64,000 nucleotides of DNA from Paenibacillus tepidiphilus. Lineage in GTDB: Bacteria > Bacillota > Bacilli > Paenibacillales > Paenibacillaceae. Position 1 is the stretch's first letter; each line of letters begins with the position of its first letter. The stretch lies in assembly GCF_008635795.1 (NCBI RefSeq), contig NZ_VWRQ01000001.1, forward strand, positions 429,829-493,828, written 5' to 3'. Below are positions 1 through 8,800 of the stretch, piece by piece. Both the position numbers and the translations under genes were made by a program. Below the pieces are notes generated by a model. It had not been told where the DNA came from and ran no database searches. It was given only the letters and a program-made list of their open reading frames with translations.

Positions 1-2
1 CT

Positions 3-353
3 ACTTTTGCCGTGGAATTTGTCTCCGATTTATTGTACTGCGAGAAGGAGGGCACCCGCCATCTCAAGAGCTCCCTGCTCCTGCTGAATCGCTCTATGGA
101 ACAACAGCGCGAGACGATTCTCGCGGTCAAAGCGGGCAGCAGGGATGCGATCAGCCTGGGGCTGTACGGGAACCTCGTCGTGCTGGTAGCTTCAGTCGGA
201 ACCTTTATGTACATGCTGCGGCCAAGCGTGTATTTCAAGCTGCAATTTCAAACGACGGTCGGTTTAAGCTTTCTGATGGTGATCATTACCGGCCTGTTCG
301 TGTCTTTCTTGATCAGTACCATACTGTCCAGGCCCAAACTGGACTACCACTAA
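3..353 (+). CDS. TadB-like pilus/secretion inner-membrane protein, C-terminal part
   Basis: The reading frame is already open at the left edge, so only the last 116 codons are visible; the GTG at 12 is internal. The visible part has a charged helical stretch followed by two hydrophobic segments (about residues 60-75 and 85-105), then a short basic tail. This is the layout of the C-terminus of T2SF-domain proteins of the TadB type, which form the inner-membrane platform of Tad/Flp pili. The next gene starts 11 bp downstream and is TadC-like, and small prepilin-like genes follow, which supports the role. The sequence is too short and divergent for a firm family call. Confidence 0.55.
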   Translation, partial: TFAVEFVSDLLYCEKEGTRHLKSSLLLLNRSMEQQRETILAVKAGSRDAISLGLYGNLVVLVASVGTFMYMLRPSVYFKLQFQTTVGLSFLMVIITGLFVSFLISTILSRPKLDYH

Positions 354-364
354 GGTGATGAACG

Positions 365-1234
365 ATGGAGAGATTACTTCTATTAATGGCTGTACTGGGT
401 GTTGTGTACCTGGCATTGCTTGTGTTTGTAAGCAGCAGCAGTAAGCAGGAACGGTATATGCTCCGGCTCGGGATAAAGTGGAAAGCGCTGGGGGAGAAGG
501 TCCACAATGAGCAGCTGCAGAGAACCCTCAATCAAAGTGGTCTGACCCTCTCTGCCGGCAAATTAATACTGTTCCGCTATTCGGCAGCCTTGATTTATTT
601 GGCGCTTAAGGTCATCAGCGGCTTTATCAAGCAGCTTCCCCTGTCTTTGTCCGAGCTGCTCATTGCAGCGCTCATTCTGCTTGTCACCAGTCCCAACCGT
701 TATCTGCCGTTTGGCTGGCTGCTGGCTTGGCTGCAACGGCGGACGCTGATTCAAAAGGACGGTGAACTGATCTCTTTTATCCGTCTATACGAGAACAACC
801 GGCTCCGCAAACGGGGATATGTGCAATTTGGCGCTTTCTGCACCGGGGTAGCCGCTCATTTCCTTCACATCCGCCAGGATCTGTATGAGCTGTCCGAACG
901 CGCGGTGGATGAAGGGACGGAGCAGGCGATTGAATGGTTCTGCGGACAATTCCCTGCCGGGCATCCGTTTATCAATGATATCCGTTCGATCCTGCTCGCT
1001 ACCGAGGGGATGGATGATGATACGGAAGCCGCGAACTATCTGCGGGAGCAAGGTCAGATCATTGCCAAAATCTCCAGCGACCAATACCTGAAGAAATGGT
1101 CTACAATCGGTGACCTCGCGACGATTATCAATGTGATACCCTCGATCGCCACCTTTCTGATGATTGTCTCACTGGCGATGCAATACATTCTGCTGATTAA
1201 AGGTAATTTTGACGGCGTAGGGCTGTTTCAGTGA
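365..1234 (+). CDS. TadC-like membrane protein of the pilus cluster
   Basis: A 289-residue protein with an N-terminal membrane segment (residues 4-22), two hydrophobic segments around 75-115, a long cytoplasmic helical region (about 130-245) and a C-terminal membrane segment near 255-277. This topology matches T2SF/TadC proteins, which pair with TadB as the membrane platform of Tad-type pili. The ATG at 365 follows an AAGGTGATG ribosome binding site and lies 11 bp after the TadB-like gene, so the two are probably co-transcribed. The assignment rests on topology and gene order rather than on a strong motif. Confidence 0.55.
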   Translation: MERLLLLMAVLGVVYLALLVFVSSSSKQERYMLRLGIKWKALGEKVHNEQLQRTLNQSGLTLSAGKLILFRYSAALIYLALKVISGFIKQLPLSLSELLIAALILLVTSPNRYLPFGWLLAWLQRRTLIQKDGELISFIRLYENNRLRKRGYVQFGAFCTGVAAHFLHIRQDLYELSERAVDEGTEQAIEWFCGQFPAGHPFINDIRSILLATEGMDDDTEAANYLREQGQIIAKISSDQYLKKWSTIGDLATIINVIPSIATFLMIVSLAMQYILLIKGNFDGVGLFQ

Positions 1235-1316
1235 TAGCTGCAGGGATACGGCATACAATTTTTTGTTATTTTCAAGCATGATTTAAAAATATACAATGAA
1301 AAGGGAGATATTAACA

Positions 1317-1526
1317 ATGAAAAAGGATGCCATCTCTACCGGTCTTTTTATCGCGATAGGTTTTCTGTGTGTGGCCATAGTCATCGCCGTATTAATTCCT
1401 GTCGTAAGGAGTGTGATCAATGCCGCGGACGATAACCGGCCCACCATTCCCGGCGTATCGACTTCGCTCCTTGAAGAAGTGAAGCTGCCGGGACAAATAT
1501 ACGGCAATCTGACGCTAGAGGCTTAG
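1317..1526 (+). CDS. Small one-helix membrane protein, prepilin-like (copy 1)
   Basis: A 69-residue protein. The start at 1317 is preferred over the upstream ATG at 1296 because an AAGGGAGA site lies at the right distance and because the protein then begins like its paralogue at 2613. Residues 1-6 are polar with the pattern K-K-D-A-I-S, residues 7-30 form one hydrophobic helix, and the tail is acidic and ends with a short variable part. It is almost identical over the first 50 residues to the protein at 2613-2807. Its position between TadC-like and pseudopilin-like genes suggests a small pilus subunit or assembly factor, but no prepilin-peptidase site is evident. Confidence 0.65.
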   Translation: MKKDAISTGLFIAIGFLCVAIVIAVLIPVVRSVINAADDNRPTIPGVSTSLLEEVKLPGQIYGNLTLEA

Positions 1527-1530
1527 AGCT

Positions 1531-1674
1531 ATGATCAAGGATACGATTTCCATCGCGTTATTTCTGGCTATCGGCTTTGTCATTGCCGGGATATTCATTT
1601 CGGCGGCAACGGATATGATTGGCGGAAGCCAGGATGATATTATTACGCACACCAAACAAGTGGAGCAGTATTAG
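1531..1674 (+). CDS. 47-residue one-helix membrane protein, paralogue of its neighbours
   Basis: A short frame that starts 4 bp after the preceding stop codon. It encodes a polar start (M-I-K-D-T-I-S), a hydrophobic helix sharing L-F-x-A-I-G-F with the proteins at 1317 and 2613, and a polar, partly acidic tail. The shared N-terminal pattern and tight packing with the flanking genes make it a probable third member of a family of tiny membrane proteins in this cluster. No ribosome binding site is obvious, so translation may be coupled to the upstream gene. Function unknown. Confidence 0.6.
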   Translation: MIKDTISIALFLAIGFVIAGIFISAATDMIGGSQDDIITHTKQVEQY

Positions 1675-1686
1675 GAGGCGGCCGCT

Positions 1687-2067
1687 GTGAAGGAAACCGT
1701 CCTCCGGGCGTTATTTATGTGGCTGGTGCTGTTCATTATTTTGCAGCCGATTTTTACGTATATTGATTACTTGCTCGACCTGCAGGTCAAAGCTAACACC
1801 TCCTATATCACACAGAAGGCGGCAACGGAAGGGCGGGTTACCGACTCTATGCGCAGCGAGGTTATTGCAAATCTGGCGGCGGTCGGCATACCGGAGGCAT
1901 CGATTTCGATCACCAGCAGCACTGCTTCTGTGCAGCAAAGAAAACAGCGCATTGATGTCTATGTGACAGCCTCGCGGGTGAATCTGTTCCCCTATAATTT
2001 TTCGGGAGCTTCACAGCCTACCCGCTATTACGGCCATGGTTCAATTATGAGCGAATATCTCGACTGA
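1687..2067 (+). CDS. Pseudopilin-like membrane-anchored protein
   Basis: A 126-residue protein read from a GTG at 1687, preceded by TAGGAGG. It has one hydrophobic N-terminal segment (residues 6-26) followed by an exported-type globular domain of about 100 residues containing two probable beta-rich stretches. It has the size and topology of TadE-like minor pilins, but I do not recognise the family with certainty. It lies 12 bp after the 47-residue gene and 19 bp before the next pseudopilin-like gene, within what looks like one pilus operon. Confidence 0.6.
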   Translation: MKETVLRALFMWLVLFIILQPIFTYIDYLLDLQVKANTSYITQKAATEGRVTDSMRSEVIANLAAVGIPEASISITSSTASVQQRKQRIDVYVTASRVNLFPYNFSGASQPTRYYGHGSIMSEYLD

Positions 2068-2086
2068 TTAGGGATGGTATTGCACG

Positions 2087-2584
2087 ATGGACTATATTAT
2101 TAAGCTTGCTTTCGTGCTAGTGGTGTTTCTGTATTCCTGGCTGTTTCAGATTCAGAATCAGGAGTGGGACATGCTGCGCAGCATGCTGAAGGACGCCGGT
2201 AACATTGCCGTACACGATGCCTCGCAGGAACTGAATGGAAATGCCCTGTCCCAAGGCCGGCTGCTGATTGATTACACCGAAGCGTATGCTACTTTTCACA
2301 AGTCTCTCCGGCTCAATATGGGATTGGACGAGTCTCTCACGCCTTTGCCGGGCAGCCGGTTTCATGAGCAGGTGCGGATTATCAAGTTCGAGGTTGTGGA
2401 TGAGTCGACCGGGGTGAGCTTTCCGTTTCTCTACGAGGACCCGGCCTATGGCATCACTAAATACCTTCAAGGCCCGGCGGTCATTGCCGTCATTGAGACG
2501 GAGCATCCGGTGGTTATCGCAAGAACCAAGACACAGGGGCCGATTAGGGTCCCGGCGGTCCAGGAATACAAGCTGAATCCATGA
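2087..2584 (+). CDS. Pseudopilin-like membrane-anchored protein
   Basis: A 165-residue protein with a single N-terminal hydrophobic segment (residues 4-20) and an extracytoplasmic domain. Residues 30-60 form a probable amphipathic helix with the phrase A-V-H-D-A-S-Q-E-L, a layout common in TadE/TadF-type minor pilins where a long helix follows the membrane anchor. It is sandwiched between another pseudopilin-like gene and the second copy of the tiny one-helix protein. Function in surface pilus assembly is inferred from topology and neighbours. Confidence 0.6.
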   Translation: MDYIIKLAFVLVVFLYSWLFQIQNQEWDMLRSMLKDAGNIAVHDASQELNGNALSQGRLLIDYTEAYATFHKSLRLNMGLDESLTPLPGSRFHEQVRIIKFEVVDESTGVSFPFLYEDPAYGITKYLQGPAVIAVIETEHPVVIARTKTQGPIRVPAVQEYKLNP

Positions 2585-2612
2585 AATTATGTATAGAGAG
2601 GAGAGCTTTCCA

Positions 2613-2807
2613 TTGAAAAATGATGCGATCTCAACAGGCCTGTTCATCGCCATAGGGTTTCTCTGTGTCGCCATCGTCATCGCCATACTCATTCCTGTCG
2701 TCCGTGACGTAATCGACGATGCCGACGACAACAAACCGACGATTCCGTCGGTAATGTTATATGAAAAGCAGAAAGGAGGGCATGAAGAGGCTTATCTGAA
2801 GGTATAG
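2613..2807 (+). CDS. Small one-helix membrane protein, prepilin-like (copy 2)
   Basis: A 64-residue protein read from TTG at 2613, with an AGAGGAG site upstream; the ATG at 2589 has no usable site. The first 50 residues closely match the protein at 1317 (K-N-D-A-I-S, one hydrophobic helix, an acidic D-D-A-D-D-N stretch, then P-T-I-P), while the C-terminus differs. Two near-copies separated by two pseudopilin-like genes suggest a recent duplication. The role in the pilus cluster is inferred only from position. Confidence 0.65.
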   Translation: MKNDAISTGLFIAIGFLCVAIVIAILIPVVRDVIDDADDNKPTIPSVMLYEKQKGGHEEAYLKV

Positions 2808-2856
2808 ATTGTTACGGTATATACAATTTAAATACATAATGAGGGGATAGATATTA

Positions 2857-3501
2857 ATGAAAAAATATATGGGACAAACAATGCTCAAAGCAGCTTTGGC
2901 AACTTCGATGTTATTTGTAGTGGTACCCTTCCAACAAAACGGTATAACCCGGGTTACGGCATCGGCTGCCGGTGCTGTAGCTTCGGCGGGGGCAACCACA
3001 GCGCCTAAGCCTACGGCTGCGCCGATTATGAGAGATAATCTCTCGAAGTATGGGCTGGAGAAGGTTGTGGATCTGCCGGTTACCATAACTGCTGGTGGGT
3101 TTAGCTACACCCTTGAGAAAATTATGATTTATGAATCAGCGTCTAAAACAGCCCAAGAGCTGATTAAGAAATACGGGTACTATGGGGATGAAAAATATTT
3201 TATATGGACTAAAATTTCTATAGAAAACAACAGTAAATCAGTTTTGCAGTTTAGCTCGAAAGATTTAAGTGACAAATGGCGATTATATTTTGGGGAAATG
3301 GCTTTTACAAACATGCCCCAAAAACTTGTTAAAACCGTAAATAGCAAAGATGCTTTGTGGACTTGGAAGCTTAATCCTGGCCAAAAACTATCTACCTACC
3401 AAGCCTTTTTGTATGATGATGTTCTCGGAAAGTTTTATATAAGTCTTCACCTCCCAAATAATCAAACATTTAAAGTGATTGCCCAGCCAAAAGGTAATTA
3501 G
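2857..3501 (+). CDS. Secreted protein with an Ig-like domain
   Basis: A 214-residue protein with a signal peptide (positive start, hydrophobic core at about residues 9-24, probable cleavage near an alanine-rich A-S-A stretch at 36-38). The mature part begins with a low-complexity Ala/Thr/Pro linker followed by a domain of about 150 residues with beta-strand character and an N-N-S-K-S-V-L segment, reminiscent of DUF4352-type immunoglobulin-like domains. The ATG at 2857 follows GAGGGG. It is 1 bp from the next gene, so both are likely translated together. The DNA here is clearly richer in A+T than neighbouring housekeeping genes. Confidence 0.6.
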   Translation: MKKYMGQTMLKAALATSMLFVVVPFQQNGITRVTASAAGAVASAGATTAPKPTAAPIMRDNLSKYGLEKVVDLPVTITAGGFSYTLEKIMIYESASKTAQELIKKYGYYGDEKYFIWTKISIENNSKSVLQFSSKDLSDKWRLYFGEMAFTNMPQKLVKTVNSKDALWTWKLNPGQKLSTYQAFLYDDVLGKFYISLHLPNNQTFKVIAQPKGN

Positions 3502-3502
3502 T

Positions 3503-5806
3503 ATGAAAAAAACAACAATTTGTTTTGCATTTTTAATGGTCATGTTTTGCTGTTTATTGCAGCCATCTATAAATTTTGTCCAAGCTGCCGATTCGAAATC
3601 CTCCTCAGTGACTATTCCGACCCAAACAGGACTAATAGGAACGGGAAATAGTTCGAAAACATTCATCATTGATCTTCCAAATGGTGTAAGTAGTTCAGCA
3701 ATTAAGGCAGGCACCCTTAAATACAATGGGAATAATAGTGTAGTTGGATCGATTGCTATTGAGAATGGGAAAATTAAAATCACTCTAAAGGGCAATACCC
3801 AAGAAAAAACTTATAATCTTGTAGGAAAAAATCTTGTAACTCAACCTGATGGAAGTAAGCTGATTCAGAACTTTTTAACTACTCCAGGCAACTCGATCTG
3901 GCGATATTCAGACGGAAAACGTTGGCAGATTAACGACTATAATTCTGATCGTGATCGCAATGAGACCCATGATGTTAAGGCGGGAGACTCCTCAGTTCCT
4001 TCTAGTAAACCTCCTTTAACACCTGTAATGACAAAGGCAGTTCCTGCTGCTCCCGACACAGCTTACTGGTATACAGAGGATGAAACAACGACGGTACCTT
4101 ACTCAAATGTTGTACAATCGAGTATTAAACTTAACCCTTTAGAAGTTCTAAGGGATACAGCAACTGTGAGTATTAAAAATAACAAATTTATTATTAGTTA
4201 TAAGGTACCATCTGCCAGATATGTAGAAGAAGAGGTACCCGAAGGTTTTGACAAAGGCGAGTGGGTAGAAGGCCGTTTATATTATGTGACCTTACCCTAT
4301 TACTACAAAGCAACCGCCAAAGTCACCACCTACAGCTATGCCGGCAATATTACCTTCGACTACGCCTTGCCGGAAGGCCCACATTTAAGCGGATATGTAT
4401 CAGTGCTCAAGCCTGATCCTAATCCTGCGAAGTTTGCCAATGCCGATGTGGAGGTACAGCTTTCTTTAAAGGGAGAATTGGCAAATTATACGGACACCTC
4501 AAACATCAAAGAGTGGGTATTCTACGCCAGAGAAGCAGAAAAGGTACTGTCAGATACCCAAGTCAGCCCATCCAAAACACTATCCAATTCAACAGGAAAA
4601 CCCTTTGTTTTTAAAATACCCAAGGAGAAGATCGCTGGCGTACCAGGAAACTATCAGCAGAAGTATGCACTTTCTGTAAGGGTTCGCTTCATTAATCCGG
4701 TGGTTACCAAAACAGGGATCATCGCTGATTTGCTTATGAATTTAGATACTACCATCGAGGTCTACAAAGACAAACCCAGCATTGATTACCCGGATGTAGA
4801 GAAACCAACGACTCCTAAAGGCAAGCCGCCTGTGGCTTCGATTTTTGCTCCACCAATTGTTAAGGCTGGTGATGAAGTTCAAGCGAATGGCTCGGGTTCA
4901 TATGATCCGGACGGTAAAATTATCGGGTATCATTTTGCCTCGGATGGCGCTAATTTCGTGGGATACACTCCAACCGGCGCGCAGGCTACGTTGTGGTACC
5001 CTTCAACCAGACTGGGGCAACAATCCATTGGACTGACGGTTGTCGATAATGATTTCATGACCGATGATGCCGGGACGTTTGTAGAGGTCATTGAGCCGCT
5101 GCCTGAAGCAGGCTTAGAGGTAGCCGGCACGCTGAAGGAGAATCGAAAGGTCGAATTGCGAAGTACAAGCACCAGTCCCACGCATTACCCGATTGTCCAT
5201 TCCAAGACAGTGATTACCATTACAGCTGTCTCCGGCTCGGGAGGAGATAATGCAGCCATTAAATACAGCGGAAGCTTAAACGGGGGAACGGTAAAGGATC
5301 TACTCTTTAAGCAGGCCGGTCTCTACAAGGCTACCATATCCGTAGAGAATACACTGGGCTATAAAGATAGCAGCGAAATTACGTTTGAGATTGCTCCCGA
5401 TGAACCGCCGCATATCTATTTTTCGGTTCCTGGGAGGGTCTACCGGGACCCGCTGAACGGAAATAAGGCAAACATAGCAATCGACGATCTGTCCTTTTCG
5501 CCTGATGGGGATTTCATTGATCAGCGCAGCTGGGAATATCGCTATGATTCCGATAATGACGGCAGCTTCACGGATGAGTCCTGGGTGATGTTCAGCAGCG
5601 GCAACGAGCATCAACTGAATCTGACGCTGACTGAGGTTGGAAAATATGAGATCCGGCATGCCGCATATGAATCGTTTGGGCAGCCTACGATCAGCGGGTT
5701 TATTACTGCTGCGGATCGTCGTTTTGCAGACTCCGGCAGTCAGCCATTGGACGAGAAGGTGGTTGAGGTCCTGAATCTTGCTCCGGACGGAGACTGGGCA
5801 TGGTAG
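3503..5806 (+). CDS. Large secreted protein with PKD-like domain
   Basis: A 767-residue exported protein. The start at 3503 is preferred because it gives a clean signal peptide (basic start, hydrophobic core, A-A-D cleavage region near residue 29) and an AAAAGGT site upstream. The N-terminal part has no family I recognise. A PKD-like beta-sandwich lies at about residues 440-535 (P-P-V-A-S opening, Y-D-P-D-G near its middle), followed by more Ig/PKD-like segments. No sortase motif or anchor helix is seen at the C-terminus. Its location after the pilus genes suggests a surface or pilus-tip component, which is inference. Confidence 0.6.
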   Translation: MKKTTICFAFLMVMFCCLLQPSINFVQAADSKSSSVTIPTQTGLIGTGNSSKTFIIDLPNGVSSSAIKAGTLKYNGNNSVVGSIAIENGKIKITLKGNTQEKTYNLVGKNLVTQPDGSKLIQNFLTTPGNSIWRYSDGKRWQINDYNSDRDRNETHDVKAGDSSVPSSKPPLTPVMTKAVPAAPDTAYWYTEDETTTVPYSNVVQSSIKLNPLEVLRDTATVSIKNNKFIISYKVPSARYVEEEVPEGFDKGEWVEGRLYYVTLPYYYKATAKVTTYSYAGNITFDYALPEGPHLSGYVSVLKPDPNPAKFANADVEVQLSLKGELANYTDTSNIKEWVFYAREAEKVLSDTQVSPSKTLSNSTGKPFVFKIPKEKIAGVPGNYQQKYALSVRVRFINPVVTKTGIIADLLMNLDTTIEVYKDKPSIDYPDVEKPTTPKGKPPVASIFAPPIVKAGDEVQANGSGSYDPDGKIIGYHFASDGANFVGYTPTGAQATLWYPSTRLGQQSIGLTVVDNDFMTDDAGTFVEVIEPLPEAGLEVAGTLKENRKVELRSTSTSPTHYPIVHSKTVITITAVSGSGGDNAAIKYSGSLNGGTVKDLLFKQAGLYKATISVENTLGYKDSSEITFEIAPDEPPHIYFSVPGRVYRDPLNGNKANIAIDDLSFSPDGDFIDQRSWEYRYDSDNDGSFTDESWVMFSSGNEHQLNLTLTEVGKYEIRHAAYESFGQPTISGFITAADRRFADSGSQPLDEKVVEVLNLAPDGDWAW

Positions 5807-5884
5807 AGCAGGCAAATCGATCCGCCATGGCAGAGCGAAGATGCTGCCGATGATGTGAAGGGAATGACAAGGGAAGGAACTCAT

Positions 5885-8800
5885 ATGTATAAAAAATTCA
5901 AAGCAAAAGTTTGTTTATTTTTCGCCATGCTATTTTTTCTCGTTCCCCTTCTGGATATTGGGCCAGGGAATAACAGGGCAAATGCGCTTGATACTGACAT
6001 CATTCAATACAACGATATCATTGTCCCGGCATGGGGGCCAACTAATGATGCCTATCAAATATCTAATACTCTTCATAGTTCTACTACGAAGAACACCCTT
6101 ACCTTTCATTTTCCCGAAATTAAAATTAGTAATATTTCATATAATAAAAAGACAAACCGAATGACCTATATTGTCCATGACATTCCTTATTATATGAACC
6201 TTTACAGACGGGAGGGAGGAAATGGACTTAACGAGCATTATTACTCATGGAACTTTGGTGCTGAGTTAAAAATCAGTGTTTTTGCCCCTAATCAATATTT
6301 TGATAACACGATATTCTACAGTGTTGCTGATCTGTCGTATAGCGCAGGTTGGATCAATGATGGTCTTACTTATTATTTCCGGCACGAAAAATCAGGGAAT
6401 CTTTTAGAGGGAGCCTACATTGCAGCAAATGGTACTGGCGGATACTACGATTATGTACTGACGGAAGAGCCGAATCGTATACAATTTGGGTACAGAGTCA
6501 GTGATAGTGTGAGTTATCCGCCTTACATGGGAGGAGGTTCACTCGGTTATCATTCGCACTTAAATCAATTTGATGTTTATTTGCAAAAAAACACCGCGCC
6601 TACGCTATCCCTCACTACGCCGAGCGGGCAAACCTTGCTGAATGACACCGGAATGAGCTCGCTGAACATTGCTGGCTATGTTCAAGATGCAGATAACAAC
6701 GATATTACGTTAAGTGCAGAGATAGCGAATGTGCTCTATAAAAAAATCACTGTCCCCAGTGCCGGCTCGACCAAGGCCTTTTCGATCCCTATTGATATGC
6801 TTGCGGATGCAATTCCGCCAGGGGATTATACGCTCTTAGTAAAGGCGGTTGATCCTTCCAATGCATCGGCCTCTGCCTCCATGAGCTTTAGGGTCAGGCA
6901 GAGGCTGAAGCGGAACATGTTTGTGCTGATCAACAGCCCAATCACCAGCAACACCACGTATACGGATTATGAAGGGGACACCAAGTACGCGGAACGGTAT
7001 AAGTACCAGCATGATCCGAACCTGTTCGATAACAGTATGGGCATGATTGCCGATTCCGGAAGCTGGCGCTCTGCGCCTTACGAGTCATTTCCCTTCACCG
7101 GCAACTATATTGCTACCTATCAACCTCGGGATAACCCGAAGCTGGACAACCGCTTTGACGAATACCGGATGTGGGGGAGGGATAACATCTCGCAGCTAAG
7201 CTTCCAGGTGCACCGCAAGCCGGTAGCGTTATTTGCAGCCAAGAGTGTCGGTGGAGTCCTGCAAGTCACTGACAGCTCCTATGATCAGGACCACATTACC
7301 CGTATTGACAAAGGACTTAGGGAATGGCAGTGGCAGTACAGGAAAGGGGACGCTCAGTTGTGGACGGACGGGCTGCCTGCAGGAAGCTTATCGGCAACCG
7401 ATGTCTATCAGTTCAGGCTTCGGGTCCGTGATATTGACGGCGAGAATGCGATTGGCGTGTGGAGTGATTGGTGTGTCCGTTCTGTAGGAAGCGCAGCAGG
7501 TAACTTGCCTCCGGTTGCGATGTTCACTGTAGAACCGGGAAACATCTCTTACCGTAAAGCTACAACTATAACGGATAAATCTTTTGATCCGGACAATGAT
7601 CCTCTGGACACCTACCAATGGACCGTCGTGAAAAATAGTTCGCAAACGGTCTGGTCATACTCCGGCAATAAGCGGGTTCCGCCGAATATTGCCGGTTATG
7701 GCACCGGCAGTTATACAGTCACTTTGAAGGTGCGGGATAACCGCGCACTTTGGTCTGAAGCCTACAGCCAGAACGTAACGGTAATGAATCATCCGCCGGT
7801 GGCCATATTCAATATGCCGATGGAAGTATACCGCGACACCGTAATTGAACCGGAGAACCTTTCGCCGAATCCGGACGAGGATGGAGACAACCTGATCTAT
7901 TCCTGGAAAACAGCCAATCGTGGGGGAACGGCGTACACGGTGAGTACAGCAAGGTCTCCGGGACTGTCGATCCAAAGCGTTATTGATGCTTACAGTCTGG
8001 TGCCTAAGCAGGCTGTTTCGGACCATTGGGAAATGAAGCTATCCGTCTCCGACGGTTCGTTGAGTTCGGTGGCCACGCAGACCTTCTCGGTGCTCAATCA
8101 CACGCCGGTAGCAGAGATTGAAGGCCCGGCTGCCGCTTATCAATTCGATACCGGCACGTTCAATTCACTGTCCGGCGATGAGGATACGGCCGACCAGAGC
8201 AGCCTGCGCTACTATTGGCAGGTTACGGACAGCGGCGGTCTAATGAAGAGCTACAGCAGCAAAGCTATCAGGCTGAGCTTTCCGGAAAGCGGAATCTACC
8301 ATATCGAGCATTGGGTTATTGACCAGATCGGAGCCAAATCCAATGTGGCTGTGCTGGATATAAAAGTCGCTGCAAACCAGGCGCCGGCGATGGCAATAAC
8401 GGCCCCGGCAGGAACATTGGCGGCACCGACCGTAATTGATGCCCAGATGGAAGGCGATCCGTTGATTAAATGGACATATACTGACCCTGAAGGCGATCCG
8501 CAGGAGAAGTACCAGCTGCAGTTCTTTTTGACGAAGAGCGATCTGTTGGCCAAGACGATAGAGAACGCTGATCCAGGCGGTATATTGCGGCAGTATCAGG
8601 TACCCAACCTGACATTTGAACGGTTCGAGTATTATTATCTTTTTGGGCGGGCGTATTCGAAGGGTTCTTGGTCCGAGGCGTCTAATCAAAGGGCCTTTAT
8701 TATCGACAACCCTCCGCAGCCAGGCTTTACATTATTCACGGATAACGGGCGCAATGCGGCTGCAGGGCCAATCTACCGGACGGATGTGCTGAACATCGGC

